DNA of 64,000 nucleotides, taken from Roseovarius litorisediminis. Its GTDB lineage: Bacteria > Pseudomonadota > Alphaproteobacteria > Rhodobacterales > Rhodobacteraceae. Below, one piece after another: positions 45,342-53,629 of this stretch. The stretch covers positions 124,001 through 188,000 of the forward strand of contig NZ_FWFL01000003.1 in the NCBI RefSeq assembly GCF_900172295.1. The letters are read 5' to 3'. The notes under the pieces were generated by a model. It did no database searches and had not been told where the DNA came from. It saw nothing but the letters and a program-made list of their open reading frames with translations. Made by a program: the position numbers and the translations under genes. The stretch's first letter is position 1; every line of letters begins with the position of its first letter.

Positions 45342-45364
45342 CTTTCATTTTTCCAAAAATACTC
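45342..45364 (+). repeat. short gene-end repeat, copy 4 of 4
   Basis: A 23-base element identical to 38284-38306, located 32 bp after the ftsY stop and overlapping the untranslated start of the EamA gene. Confidence 0.7.
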
Positions 45365-45403
45365 GCCTGGGTCCGGGCGGCGTCAGCTCCCGGCTATCCG
45401 GGG

Positions 45404-46306
45404 ATGAGCGACTGGCTGATCTCACTAGAAGGTTCCGAGGCGGGGCATCAGCTGGCTCTTGTGCTGGCCTTGCTGGCAGCGGTGCTGCATGCGGTTTTTG
45501 GCGCCCTGCAAAAAGGAAGGCACGATCCCTGGCTGACCCGCGGCGCGATTGATTTCAGCTATGCGGTCATGGCTGCACCCTTTGCCTTTTTCGTTGTGCC
45601 CTGGCCTGAACCCCATATGTGGCCGATCTTTTTCGGGGCCTGGGCAATTCATCTGATCTACAAGATCCTGCAGGCGATGGCCTATACAAGAGGGGCCTAT
45701 ACGGTGGTCTACCCTGTGGTTCGTGGTACCGGTCCACTTTTCACGGTGATCGGGGCTTATCTGCTGTTTTCCGAAACCTTCACCTTCACACAGTGGATGG
45801 GGGTTCTGGTCCTGCTCGTCGGAATCTACGGTCTGGCCGTCTATAATCTGCGAACCATCAGCCTTGATCGCGATACCATGCCACTGGCGCTTGGGTTGGC
45901 GGTGCTGACCGGCCTGTTTGTGGCGCTTTATACCACGTATGACGCCTACGGCATCCGGGCTGCGGCCGATCCCTTTACCTTTCTGGCGTGGTTCTTCTTT
46001 TTTGACGGGCTGGTAATACCCGTAGTTGCCTATTTGCGCTATCGTAACCTGCCCACCCCACCCACACCCGGACCCCTGATGCTGCGCGGTGTTGCGGGGG
46101 GACTGGTGGCGTTCATGTCCTTCGGGTCGATCATGCTGGCCACCCGCCTTGACAAGGTGGGCGAGGCGGCGGTGCTGCGCGAAACCTCAACCGTATTTGC
46201 CGCCCTCATCGGCTGGTTGGTGCTGCGCGAAACGGTTGGCCCGCGACGGATTGCCCTGATGGCATTGATTGCAGCCGGGGCTGTGATAGTTGAAATGGGC
46301 GGATGA
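45404..46306 (+). CDS. EamA/DMT family transporter
   Basis: A 300-residue ten-helix transporter of the drug/metabolite transporter superfamily. Two EamA repeats (AVLHAVFGALQKG...AVYNL and LALGLAVLTGLFVALYTTYD...VIVEM). Substrate unknown. The start was set at ATG 45404 (MSDWLISLEG); the frame from 45320 crosses the gene-end repeat and is less likely. ftsY-EamA-yciB order is usual in this group. Confidence 0.85.
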   Translation: MSDWLISLEGSEAGHQLALVLALLAAVLHAVFGALQKGRHDPWLTRGAIDFSYAVMAAPFAFFVVPWPEPHMWPIFFGAWAIHLIYKILQAMAYTRGAYTVVYPVVRGTGPLFTVIGAYLLFSETFTFTQWMGVLVLLVGIYGLAVYNLRTISLDRDTMPLALGLAVLTGLFVALYTTYDAYGIRAAADPFTFLAWFFFFDGLVIPVVAYLRYRNLPTPPTPGPLMLRGVAGGLVAFMSFGSIMLATRLDKVGEAAVLRETSTVFAALIGWLVLRETVGPRRIALMALIAAGAVIVEMGG

Positions 46307-46357
46307 ACTCATTTTGTACAGAATCCGCTTACAAACCTTACGGAGCTTACATAACTG

Positions 46358-46963
46358 ATGGCTGACACAAAACCACCCGGATGGCTGAAAACCGCGCTTG
46401 AACTGGGCCCGATCCTTGGCTTTTTTGCTGCTTATCTTTGGCTCAAGGGGCACGTTTTTTCCATTGGTGGCACCGACTATGAGGGTTTCATCGTCGTCAC
46501 TGCGGGATTCATCCCGGTGTTTCTGCTGTCAATGGGGCTTTTGTGGAGGCTAACGGGTCATTTATCCAAAATGCAGGTCGTTACGGCCGTTTTGATTGTG
46601 GTCTTTGGCGGTCTAAGCGTTTGGTTCAACGATCCGCGGTTTTTCAAAATGAAGCCAACGATCATCTACCTGCTTTTTGGTGGGGCGCTTGGTCTGGGTC
46701 TGATGCGCGGGCGGTCTTATCTGCAATATGTAATGGACGGTGTGATGCCCCTGACCCATGCGGGCTGGATGCTTCTTACCCGCCGGTTAATGATTTTCTT
46801 TCTGATACTTGCGGTGCTGAACGAATTGATCTGGCGTACTCAAAGTGAAGAAACCTGGGTCTATTTCAAGACGTTCGGACTGACGGCGGCGATCTTTATT
46901 TTCTTTATGACACAGGGAAAACTGTTTCAGGATCATAGCCTTACAGAGAGCGATTCAGACTAG
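46358..46963 (+). CDS. yciB: inner-membrane protein YciB/IspZ (septation protein A family)
   Basis: A 201-residue protein with about six membrane segments, matching the YciB family: LELGPILGFFAAYL, WFNDPRFFKMKPTIIYLLFG and RLMIFFLILAVLNELIWR. YciB is linked to cell envelope and septum formation. The acidic C-terminus is DHSLTESDSD. Confidence 0.92.
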   Translation: MADTKPPGWLKTALELGPILGFFAAYLWLKGHVFSIGGTDYEGFIVVTAGFIPVFLLSMGLLWRLTGHLSKMQVVTAVLIVVFGGLSVWFNDPRFFKMKPTIIYLLFGGALGLGLMRGRSYLQYVMDGVMPLTHAGWMLLTRRLMIFFLILAVLNELIWRTQSEETWVYFKTFGLTAAIFIFFMTQGKLFQDHSLTESDSD

Positions 46964-47081
46964 CTTCTCCTAGGCTGTCTGGTCACCTCGGGGACGAAAA
47001 AAAATGAGTCTGCGGTTGTATATCTTGGAATGCCCACATCTATGCCGGGGTTTAGCCTGAATTTGCGGTCAGACCTGTGGC

Positions 47082-47705
47082 ATGATCAAACGACTCTCAA
47101 CCCGCTTATGGCACGTCACCACATCCATTCCGCCTATACGGCCGGAAAATGTGCTGCCGATTGTAATAATGATGATCCTTTGGGTCGTGCTGCGTCAGCT
47201 GGCCATATCAGAAGACAATGCATTTGTGGTTTCGGTTGTTGTGGCCGAGGCCTATGCGATTTGGCGTAACCTGCCGAACGCTGCGTATAGCCTTAAAAAA
47301 GTTGAGTCCGGCAAACCCGGCATGCTGCGCTGGCCAGTGGCTTTGTTGATTGTGCTGGCGGCCTTGCAACTGTGGTTGAACAATCCTTTGTTTACGCAGC
47401 GTGTATTGACCGGATTTAGCGTATTTTTCCTTTTGATCATGGTCTTTGGCATAAGGCGTGAAAAGGATTTGCTGGATCGTGTTGCGCCGATAGCTGAGAA
47501 TGATTCCGTCACGGTTGAGCGGGTCAGCCTGCTTCGCATCAATGCGTTGGCTGCGGCGATGGTCGTCGGCGTGAATGAACTTTTGATTGCCTTTGAAACG
47601 CTTTCCGTCTGGATCACGGTGATGCCGGTTTTTGTTCTGGTTTTGCATGCATTCTACTGGTTCATGGTGTTGATGGCGCTGCCGTCGGAAGAGTCAGCCG
47701 TCTGA
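47082..47705 (+). CDS. YciB-like divergent membrane protein
   Basis: A 207-residue, strongly hydrophobic protein. Two segments align with the upstream YciB: ALQLWLNNPLFTQRVLTGFS with VWFNDPRFFKMKPTIIYLLF, and AAMVVGVNELLIAFETLSVWITV with FLILAVLNELIWRTQSEETW. It is probably a diverged tandem duplicate, which I infer from sequence and adjacency. Function is unknown. The basic N-terminus and cytoplasmic acidic tail (PSEESAV) fit an inner membrane protein. Confidence 0.65.
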   Translation: MIKRLSTRLWHVTTSIPPIRPENVLPIVIMMILWVVLRQLAISEDNAFVVSVVVAEAYAIWRNLPNAAYSLKKVESGKPGMLRWPVALLIVLAALQLWLNNPLFTQRVLTGFSVFFLLIMVFGIRREKDLLDRVAPIAENDSVTVERVSLLRINALAAAMVVGVNELLIAFETLSVWITVMPVFVLVLHAFYWFMVLMALPSEESAV

Positions 47706-47842
47706 TCTTGTAGGGCCAGGTCTGCTTCCCTTTTATTCACCTTCCTGTCGGCACGACTGCAACAAGTAAATCCCTTGTGAAGCGCATCACCAAAACGCGC
47801 TGCAGTGTTGACGCATAATCTTCCTGCGGCTAAAGCAGGGAT

Positions 47843-47895
47843 GTGGCGATTTGTTACCGGATTGCGGGCCACGTAAAATAATACCGCTAAAGAGG
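47843..47895 (+). promoter_or_regulatory. SAM-II riboswitch
   Basis: GTGGC-GATTTGTTACCGGATT-GCGG-GCCAC forms the P1 stem-loop (GTGGC/GCCAC), followed by GTAAAATAATACC and the conserved GCTAAAGAGG pseudoknot strand. The element matches the SAM-II aptamer of alphaproteobacterial methionine genes. It lies 75 bp before metZ and binds S-adenosylmethionine to switch off methionine synthesis. Confidence 0.85.
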
Positions 47896-47904
47896 TCAGG
47901 ATGA

Positions 47905-47942
47905 GGGACCCCCTTTCGCTTGACCGCGTCGGGGGTTTTTTT
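47905..47942 (+). terminator. terminator in the metZ leader
   Basis: ACCCCC (47908-47913) pairs with GGGGGT (47931-47936), with an inner CGC/GCG stem, followed by 7 T residues. It sits directly after the SAM-II aptamer and before metZ, so it is the probable expression platform. A further GGGCT/AGCCC hairpin (47945-47958) abuts the GGAGG ribosome-binding site. Confidence 0.75.
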
Positions 47943-47969
47943 ATGGGCTGAGCAGCCCGGAGGTTAGAG

Positions 47970-49151
47970 ATGAGCGATACCTGGAACACACGCACCAAGC
48001 TGGTCCATGGCGGTACGCGCCGCAGTCAGTACAATGAAGTCAGCGAAGCGATCTTTCTGACGCAGGGCTTTGTTTATAATACTGCCGAAGAGGCCGAGTC
48101 GCGGTTTCTGAAATCGGGTCCGGATGAATTTATTTATGCCCGGTACGGAAACCCGACCGTTGCAATGTTTGAAGACCGCATTGCGGCGCTGGAAGGCGCA
48201 GAAGACGCATTTGCCACTGCAAGCGGCATGGCGGCGGTTAGTGGTGCACTCACGTCGATGTTGCGCGCAGGCGATCACGTGGTAGCCGCCCGGGCGTTGT
48301 TTGGATCCTGTCTTTACGTTCTGGAAGAGGTGCTGACCCGCTTTGGTGTCGAGGTAAGTTTTGTCGACGGAACTGATCTGGCCCAATGGAAGGCGGCCTT
48401 ACGGGCGAATACCAAGGTGGTCTTCTTTGAAACAATAGCAAACCCCACGCTGGAGGTGGTTGATATCGCGGGCGTCGCCAGCCTTGCTCATGCCGTTGGG
48501 GCGAGTGTTGTGATCGACAACGTTTTTGCCACACCAGTTTTTTCAAAGGCCATCGCACAAGGGGCTGATGTCGTGGTGTATTCGGCGACCAAACATATTG
48601 ACGGGCAGGGCAGGGCCCTGGGCGGTGTGATACTTGGGTCCCGCGACTTCATTCGCGGAACGGTTGAGCCTTACATGAAGCACACTGGCGGCTCGATGTC
48701 GCCCTTCACGGCGTGGATCATGCTGAAGGGCCTTGAAACGATTGATCTGCGCGTGCGGGCGCAGGCAGCGTCTGCCCTGGCGATGGCAGACGCTTTGCAG
48801 GGCCATGAAAAGTTGTCGCGAGTAATCTATCCGGGACATCCCAGCCACGCCCAGAATGCGTTGGTTGAACGGCAAATGGGTAAAGGTGGCACAGTCATTT
48901 CGCTTGAAATCAAGGGTGGGCAGGCGGCGGCATTTGCTTTTCTAAATGCGCTGGAGATTGTATTGATCTCGAACAATCTGGGGGACGCAAAATCTATCGC
49001 TACGCATCCGGCTACCACAACCCATCAGCGTTTACCGGAAGAGCAAAAAGCGTCGCTTGGCATAACACCGGGGTTGGTGCGCCTAAGTGTTGGTATCGAG
49101 GATGCGGATGACCTGATTGCGGATGTAAAACAGGCCCTGGCCAAGGTATAA
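47970..49151 (+). CDS. metZ: O-succinylhomoserine sulfhydrylase
   Basis: A 393-residue PLP enzyme of the Cys/Met-metabolism family. PLP-Lys208 in YSATKHIDGQG, phosphate-binding ASGMAAVSGAL and substrate-binding YARYGNPTV. It makes homocysteine directly from O-succinylhomoserine and sulfide. GGAGG precedes ATG. The upstream SAM-II riboswitch and terminator support the methionine assignment over cystathionine synthase/lyase. Confidence 0.92.
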   Translation: MSDTWNTRTKLVHGGTRRSQYNEVSEAIFLTQGFVYNTAEEAESRFLKSGPDEFIYARYGNPTVAMFEDRIAALEGAEDAFATASGMAAVSGALTSMLRAGDHVVAARALFGSCLYVLEEVLTRFGVEVSFVDGTDLAQWKAALRANTKVVFFETIANPTLEVVDIAGVASLAHAVGASVVIDNVFATPVFSKAIAQGADVVVYSATKHIDGQGRALGGVILGSRDFIRGTVEPYMKHTGGSMSPFTAWIMLKGLETIDLRVRAQAASALAMADALQGHEKLSRVIYPGHPSHAQNALVERQMGKGGTVISLEIKGGQAAAFAFLNALEIVLISNNLGDAKSIATHPATTTHQRLPEEQKASLGITPGLVRLSVGIEDADDLIADVKQALAKV

Positions 49152-49388
49152 TCCACAACGATACATTCGCAGCCGTCGAACTGGCCCCCCCTTAACATCG
49201 CGTCTTGTTTCCGGGGCGCCGCCTATGCTTTGTCGATGGATCTTGCGGCGTCGCAACACTGTTTTTGATAAGCCTCTCCAAAAGGATTGATCTATTCCGC
49301 CGATTTCAGCGTAATTTACTATGATATTGGTATTTTAGCTGCAAACCCTTATGTTGGGGGCCGGCAGCACGGATAAGGAAGCCATGCA

Positions 49389-50489
49389 ATGAATATACGT
49401 CCGTCTGACGTAAAGCAGTTACCTGACCGGGAAGAGGCGAAAACAGCATTGGCGCTGTTGCGTCAATGGGCAGAAACCGCCACGCCGGAAGAAGTTGCTG
49501 ATCTGGATCCGGCCATAGCGCGGCTGCTGCCATCTGGTGTGGTCTCAAACTATCCGATGCTGTCACGGGAGTACCCGGAAGGTTTTACCACTGACGAAGG
49601 CTATCGTGCGACCCTGCCAGATCTTCAAAATGGCCCCAGTTCGCTGATCCGCGGTGCAAAACAACATCTTCAGCATGTCGGAATTTCAAATTTCCGCCTT
49701 CCCATCCGGTTTCACACCCGCGACGACGGAGATCTGACACTAGAGACATCGGTGACCGGTACTGTCAGTCTTGAGGCTGGCAAGAAGGGCATCAACATGT
49801 CGCGGATCATGCGAAGCTTTTACAAGCATGCAGCTAAGACCTTTAGCTTTGAAGTGGTCGAAGCGGCGCTGGATGACTACATTACCGATCTCGATAGCAT
49901 TGATGCCCGTCTGCAGATGCGCTTTTCATATCCTGCCAAGGTTCAGTCGCTGCGATCGGGACTGGAAGGATATCAATATTACGACATCGCATTGGAACTG
50001 GTCGAGTCAGGCGGCCTGCGGCGCAAGTTCATGCACCTTGACTATGTCTACTCTTCAACCTGTCCTTGCTCACTTGAACTAAGCGAACATGCCCGTCAGG
50101 CCCGTGGCCAACTGGCGACGCCGCATTCGCAGCGTTCTGTGGCGCGTATATCAGTTGAGGTCAAAGGGGGCGACTGCCTGTGGTTTGAAGACTTGATCGA
50201 CATGGCGCGTCAGGCTGTGCCGACGGAAACCCAAGTTATGGTCAAACGAGAGGATGAGCAGGCCTTTGCCGAGTTGAACGCTGCCAACCCAATCTTTGTC
50301 GAAGACGCGGCCCGGCTGTTTTGCAAACAATTGCTGGCCGATCCGCGTATCGGTGATTTTCGGATTGTCGCCAGCCACCAGGAAAGCCTTCACAGCCACG
50401 ATGCTGTCAGTGTTCTGACGGAAGGTGCGACATTTGCAGCAGACAGTCTTGATCCGAAACTATTTAACACGCTGTTTCATGTAGGTTGA
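49389..50489 (+). CDS. folE2: GTP cyclohydrolase FolE2 (type IB)
   Basis: A 366-residue enzyme of the COG1469 type, which makes dihydroneopterin triphosphate for folate without zinc dependence of the FolE kind. Metal/active-site region SSTCPCSLELSEHARQARGQ with the conserved Cys, and ARLFCKQLL near the C-terminus. A weak AAGGAAG site precedes the ATG. No canonical FolE was seen in this window. Confidence 0.92.
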   Translation: MNIRPSDVKQLPDREEAKTALALLRQWAETATPEEVADLDPAIARLLPSGVVSNYPMLSREYPEGFTTDEGYRATLPDLQNGPSSLIRGAKQHLQHVGISNFRLPIRFHTRDDGDLTLETSVTGTVSLEAGKKGINMSRIMRSFYKHAAKTFSFEVVEAALDDYITDLDSIDARLQMRFSYPAKVQSLRSGLEGYQYYDIALELVESGGLRRKFMHLDYVYSSTCPCSLELSEHARQARGQLATPHSQRSVARISVEVKGGDCLWFEDLIDMARQAVPTETQVMVKREDEQAFAELNAANPIFVEDAARLFCKQLLADPRIGDFRIVASHQESLHSHDAVSVLTEGATFAADSLDPKLFNTLFHVG

Positions 50490-50691
50490 TCGACAGGCCT
50501 ACGTTGCGGCGTATCCAGGGCGCCTGTTTTTTCATCATGTATTGCTGTGCCATGGCTAGATTTCGCGCACGTTACGCGATGTCGATTGATATTGCGCAAC
50601 CAATGTGTGATTCATCAGCGCTTTCTGCTTTACGCTCCTGTCATGTGCGCGTGTAAAAGCCATGTCAGAACAACCCAATGAGGATTCCCCT

Positions 50692-51339
50692 ATGACTCCC
50701 GCCGCTCTCCCCCTGAAACTGTCTGCCGCAAGTGTGCGGATGGCCGGTTATATGATCGAAAACAATCTGCGCGTTGCGCAGATCTTTGGACAAGCTGCAA
50801 TATCTTCAAATCCATTCTTGGCGCAGGTCAAAGTCAAGTCGGCAAAATCCGTCGCGAAAGACGTCAACGAGAACTCGCTTTCGTCGACGAAAACCAGCGG
50901 TTTGGCGGCGCCAATCAAAACAGCCAAAGTCAAATCGGCGGCTTCCACGCAAACCAGACCAGTGTTGCAAAAATCTACCCCAATGCCCAAAGCGCCAGTA
51001 ACTGAGGTCAAAAAGGCCAAACCGGTTGCTACAGCACCAAAATCGCAGCCTGCGGTGCAAGATGTAAAAACCGTAGCAAAGGCGGCTGTATCCCAAGCGA
51101 CGTCGCCGACTAAACCCGTGATCGGGGACAAGCCCAAAAAGCTTGACGCGCAATCTGTTGTCGCGGCCAAGCCGGTAAAGACAGTCGTGCCAGCAGCAAC
51201 GCCCGTTGCGCGTGCTGAGATGGCAAATGACACCAAAGTGGCGACGGCCAAACCACGTCGCGAGCCGGCAACACCGCCCGCGATGCCTGCGGCACCTAAA
51301 GCTCAGGTGAAGCCTGCCGAAAAACACTCAAAGAAATAA
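50692..51339 (+). CDS. Lys/Ala/Pro-rich low-complexity protein, function unknown
   Basis: A 215-residue protein. The N-terminal 40 residues are ordered and possibly helical (LKLSAASVRMAGYMIENNLR); the rest is low complexity, rich in Lys, Ala, Pro, Val and Thr (KPKKLDAQSVVAAKPVKTVV). That resembles histone H1-like/phasin-tail proteins, but no family can be claimed. GAGGA sits 7 bases before the ATG at 50692; the ATG at 50662 has no such site. It may bind nucleic acid or a granule surface through the basic tail (inference). Confidence 0.65.
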   Translation: MTPAALPLKLSAASVRMAGYMIENNLRVAQIFGQAAISSNPFLAQVKVKSAKSVAKDVNENSLSSTKTSGLAAPIKTAKVKSAASTQTRPVLQKSTPMPKAPVTEVKKAKPVATAPKSQPAVQDVKTVAKAAVSQATSPTKPVIGDKPKKLDAQSVVAAKPVKTVVPAATPVARAEMANDTKVATAKPRREPATPPAMPAAPKAQVKPAEKHSKK

Positions 51340-51467
51340 GAACCTTCTGGCCGGGGTGCCATTTTTTGCAACCCGGCTATTCGGACTTGTTTGTGGTAAA
51401 GTCAGCGCTACTTACCTAACTTGGCGTCAGGGAGGGAACCAGACTAATACCCAGCGAGAGGTTTCCA

Positions 51468-51695
51468 ATGACATACGTTTCCACCAAATCCTATACCATT
51501 TCAATCCGGGGAGCTTTTGGCGCGTTTGGGGCGGCCATTCTGCGATGGTTCGAGGCTTACGCGGACACCCGAGTGTCGCCGCGCCGCAAACAGATTGAAG
51601 CGCTGGAAGCTAAAAGCGATGCTGAATTAGCCGGGATGGGGCTGAGTCGTGACCAGATTGCCTATTATGTTTTCCGGGACGTGTTCTATACCTGA
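51468..51695 (+). CDS. DUF1127 protein, second copy
   Basis: A 75-residue protein with the DUF1127 C-terminal half: RRKQIEALEAKSDAELAGMGLSRDQIAYYVFRDV. It is less basic than the copy at 34860-35081. AGAGG precedes the ATG. No CUCCUCC hairpins follow it. Confidence 0.8.
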   Translation: MTYVSTKSYTISIRGAFGAFGAAILRWFEAYADTRVSPRRKQIEALEAKSDAELAGMGLSRDQIAYYVFRDVFYT

Positions 51696-51864
51696 GACCG
51701 CCTTGCAGTTGTCTCGTGAAAGTTTCAAGCGTTCCGAATTCAAAGTTTGATCCAACCTGAACTTGGGACGCTTTACCGCGCCAGTGTGGTTTTTCTCTTA
51801 ACCGTTTGCCGGACGGGTCTGAGTTACTTGACACTGGGGCGGCAGGGGGCCAACTCTGCGCCTC

Positions 51865-53313
51865 ATGTTTGATCTGCGACCCGTCGGATATGTTATTGGC
51901 CTAATGGTCATGGCCCTGGGGCTGACCATGGTGCTGCCAATGCTGGTGGATATTGCCGAAGGGCTGGGCCATTGGCCTGTCTTCGCGGAAAGTGCCGCCC
52001 TGACAACCCTCGTCGGAGGGTTTGTCGCCCTGGCCTGCCGCAATGGCGTGCGCGAAGGATTGACCATCCAGCAAACATTCCTGCTGACAACGGGTGTGTG
52101 GTTGGCCCTGCCAATCTTCGGTGCGATTCCATTTATCCTCGGCGCGACCGAAGCACGTGTTGTCGACGCTTTTTTTGAGGCGATGTCAGGGCTGACGACA
52201 ACTGGATCTACAGTTTTCACCGGCCTCGATGACCTGCCCAAAGGTTTACTTTTGTGGCGCGGGTTAATGCAGTGGCTGGGCGGGGTCGGGATCATCGTTG
52301 TGGCTATGGTATTTTTGCCAGAGCTTCGGGTTGGCGGCATGCAGATTTTCCGCTCGGAAGCGTTTGAAACTGATGGGAAAATTCTGCCCAGAGCGACTGA
52401 AATTTCTTCTCAGATTTCAGTGATTTACCTAAGCCTTACACTGGCCTGTGTCGCGACCTACCTGTTTCTTGGAATGAATCCTTTTGACGCAACTGTGCAT
52501 GCGCTGACCACAGTTTCCACCGGTGGGTTCTCGAACTACGATGCGTCATTTGGCACCTTTTCAGGCCCTGCAGAATACGCCGCTTCGGTTTTCATGATTC
52601 TCGCGGCCCTTCCGTTTGTGAGATATGTTCAGTTGGTCAATGGTAACTCCACGCCTTTGTTGCGGGACACGCAAATTCACACGTTTCTCATGATCATTGG
52701 TGTTCTGGTTGTTGTCACCTCAATTGTCCTGACCTCGATCTTTCCGCATCACTGGGAACAGGCGGTGCGCGAGGCCCTGTTCAACATAACTTCGATCATT
52801 TCAGGTACAGGTTATGCGTCGGTAGATTATATGAATTGGGGAAATTTCCTGATCAGCATGTTCTTTTTCATCGGGCTGATCGGCGGATGCGCCGGATCCA
52901 CAGCCTGTTCAGTCAAAATTTTCAGGTATCAGCTGCTTTTTTCGTCCATCAGGGCACAGGTCAGGCGCATTCATTCGCCGCATGGGGTGTTTATACCACG
53001 CTACCAAGGCCGACCGATTGACGATGATGTCCTAAGTTCGGTCATGTCTTTTTTCATGTTTTTTCTGGTGACCCTCGGGCTTGTTGCCGTGGCGCTTGGT
53101 CTGACAGGTCTGGATTTTACAACATCGGTATCGGGCGCTGCGACTGCGGTTGGCAATATCGGTCCGGGTCTGGGTGACATCATCGGTCCTTCGGGCAACT
53201 TTGCAACTTTAAGTGACGCCGCAAAATGGGTTTTGGCTATTGCGATGCTGATTGGACGGCTCGAACTTTTGGCCGTCTATGCGATCTTTACTGTCAGCTT
53301 CTGGAGAGTGTAA
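51865..53313 (+). CDS. trkH: potassium transporter TrkH family
   Basis: A 482-residue K+ uptake channel subunit. Four selectivity-filter-like loops with TTTGSTVFTGLD, TTVSTGGFSNYD, ITSIISGTGYASVD and AATAVGNIGPGLG; ten or more membrane segments. It pairs with TrkA, not present here. The TAA stop overlaps the ATG of the following truncated gene. Confidence 0.93.
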   Translation: MFDLRPVGYVIGLMVMALGLTMVLPMLVDIAEGLGHWPVFAESAALTTLVGGFVALACRNGVREGLTIQQTFLLTTGVWLALPIFGAIPFILGATEARVVDAFFEAMSGLTTTGSTVFTGLDDLPKGLLLWRGLMQWLGGVGIIVVAMVFLPELRVGGMQIFRSEAFETDGKILPRATEISSQISVIYLSLTLACVATYLFLGMNPFDATVHALTTVSTGGFSNYDASFGTFSGPAEYAASVFMILAALPFVRYVQLVNGNSTPLLRDTQIHTFLMIIGVLVVVTSIVLTSIFPHHWEQAVREALFNITSIISGTGYASVDYMNWGNFLISMFFFIGLIGGCAGSTACSVKIFRYQLLFSSIRAQVRRIHSPHGVFIPRYQGRPIDDDVLSSVMSFFMFFLVTLGLVAVALGLTGLDFTTSVSGAATAVGNIGPGLGDIIGPSGNFATLSDAAKWVLAIAMLIGRLELLAVYAIFTVSFWRV

Positions 53314-53540
53314 TGGCAACGCGACCCCTGGGTACGCAAATCAGCCATATGCTGAAATCCCGTGGTGTCGATACAATTTTCGGAATTCCCGGCGTTCATA
53401 ATCAGGAACTGTACCGAGGCATCGAAGAGGCGGGCATCAAGCATGTTCTGGCGCGTCACGAGCAGGGGCAGGGTTTTATGGCGGGGCTGATGACTGGCGG
53501 CAGGTGGTGGATCGTTTGCAGCCCGACCGGCCCTCATTAA
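53313..53540 (+). pseudogene. truncated thiamine-diphosphate-dependent enzyme
   Basis: The 75-residue frame begins like an acetolactate synthase-type enzyme (LGTQISHMLKSRGVDTIFGI, then EAGIKHVLARHEQGQGFMA) and stops being homologous after GFMA. In another frame, GGADDWRQVVDRLQPDRPSL (53477-53560 region) resembles the C-terminal tail of such enzymes. A large internal deletion with a frameshift is the likely cause. Its ATG overlaps the trkH stop (TAATG). Confidence 0.7.
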
Positions 53541-53629
53541 TGCATATGACGCCTGATTTACGGCAATCGGAAATCAGGCATGCACGTACGGGGCATGTGC
53601 ATCAAGATTTCATGGTCGACCCAGAAAGC

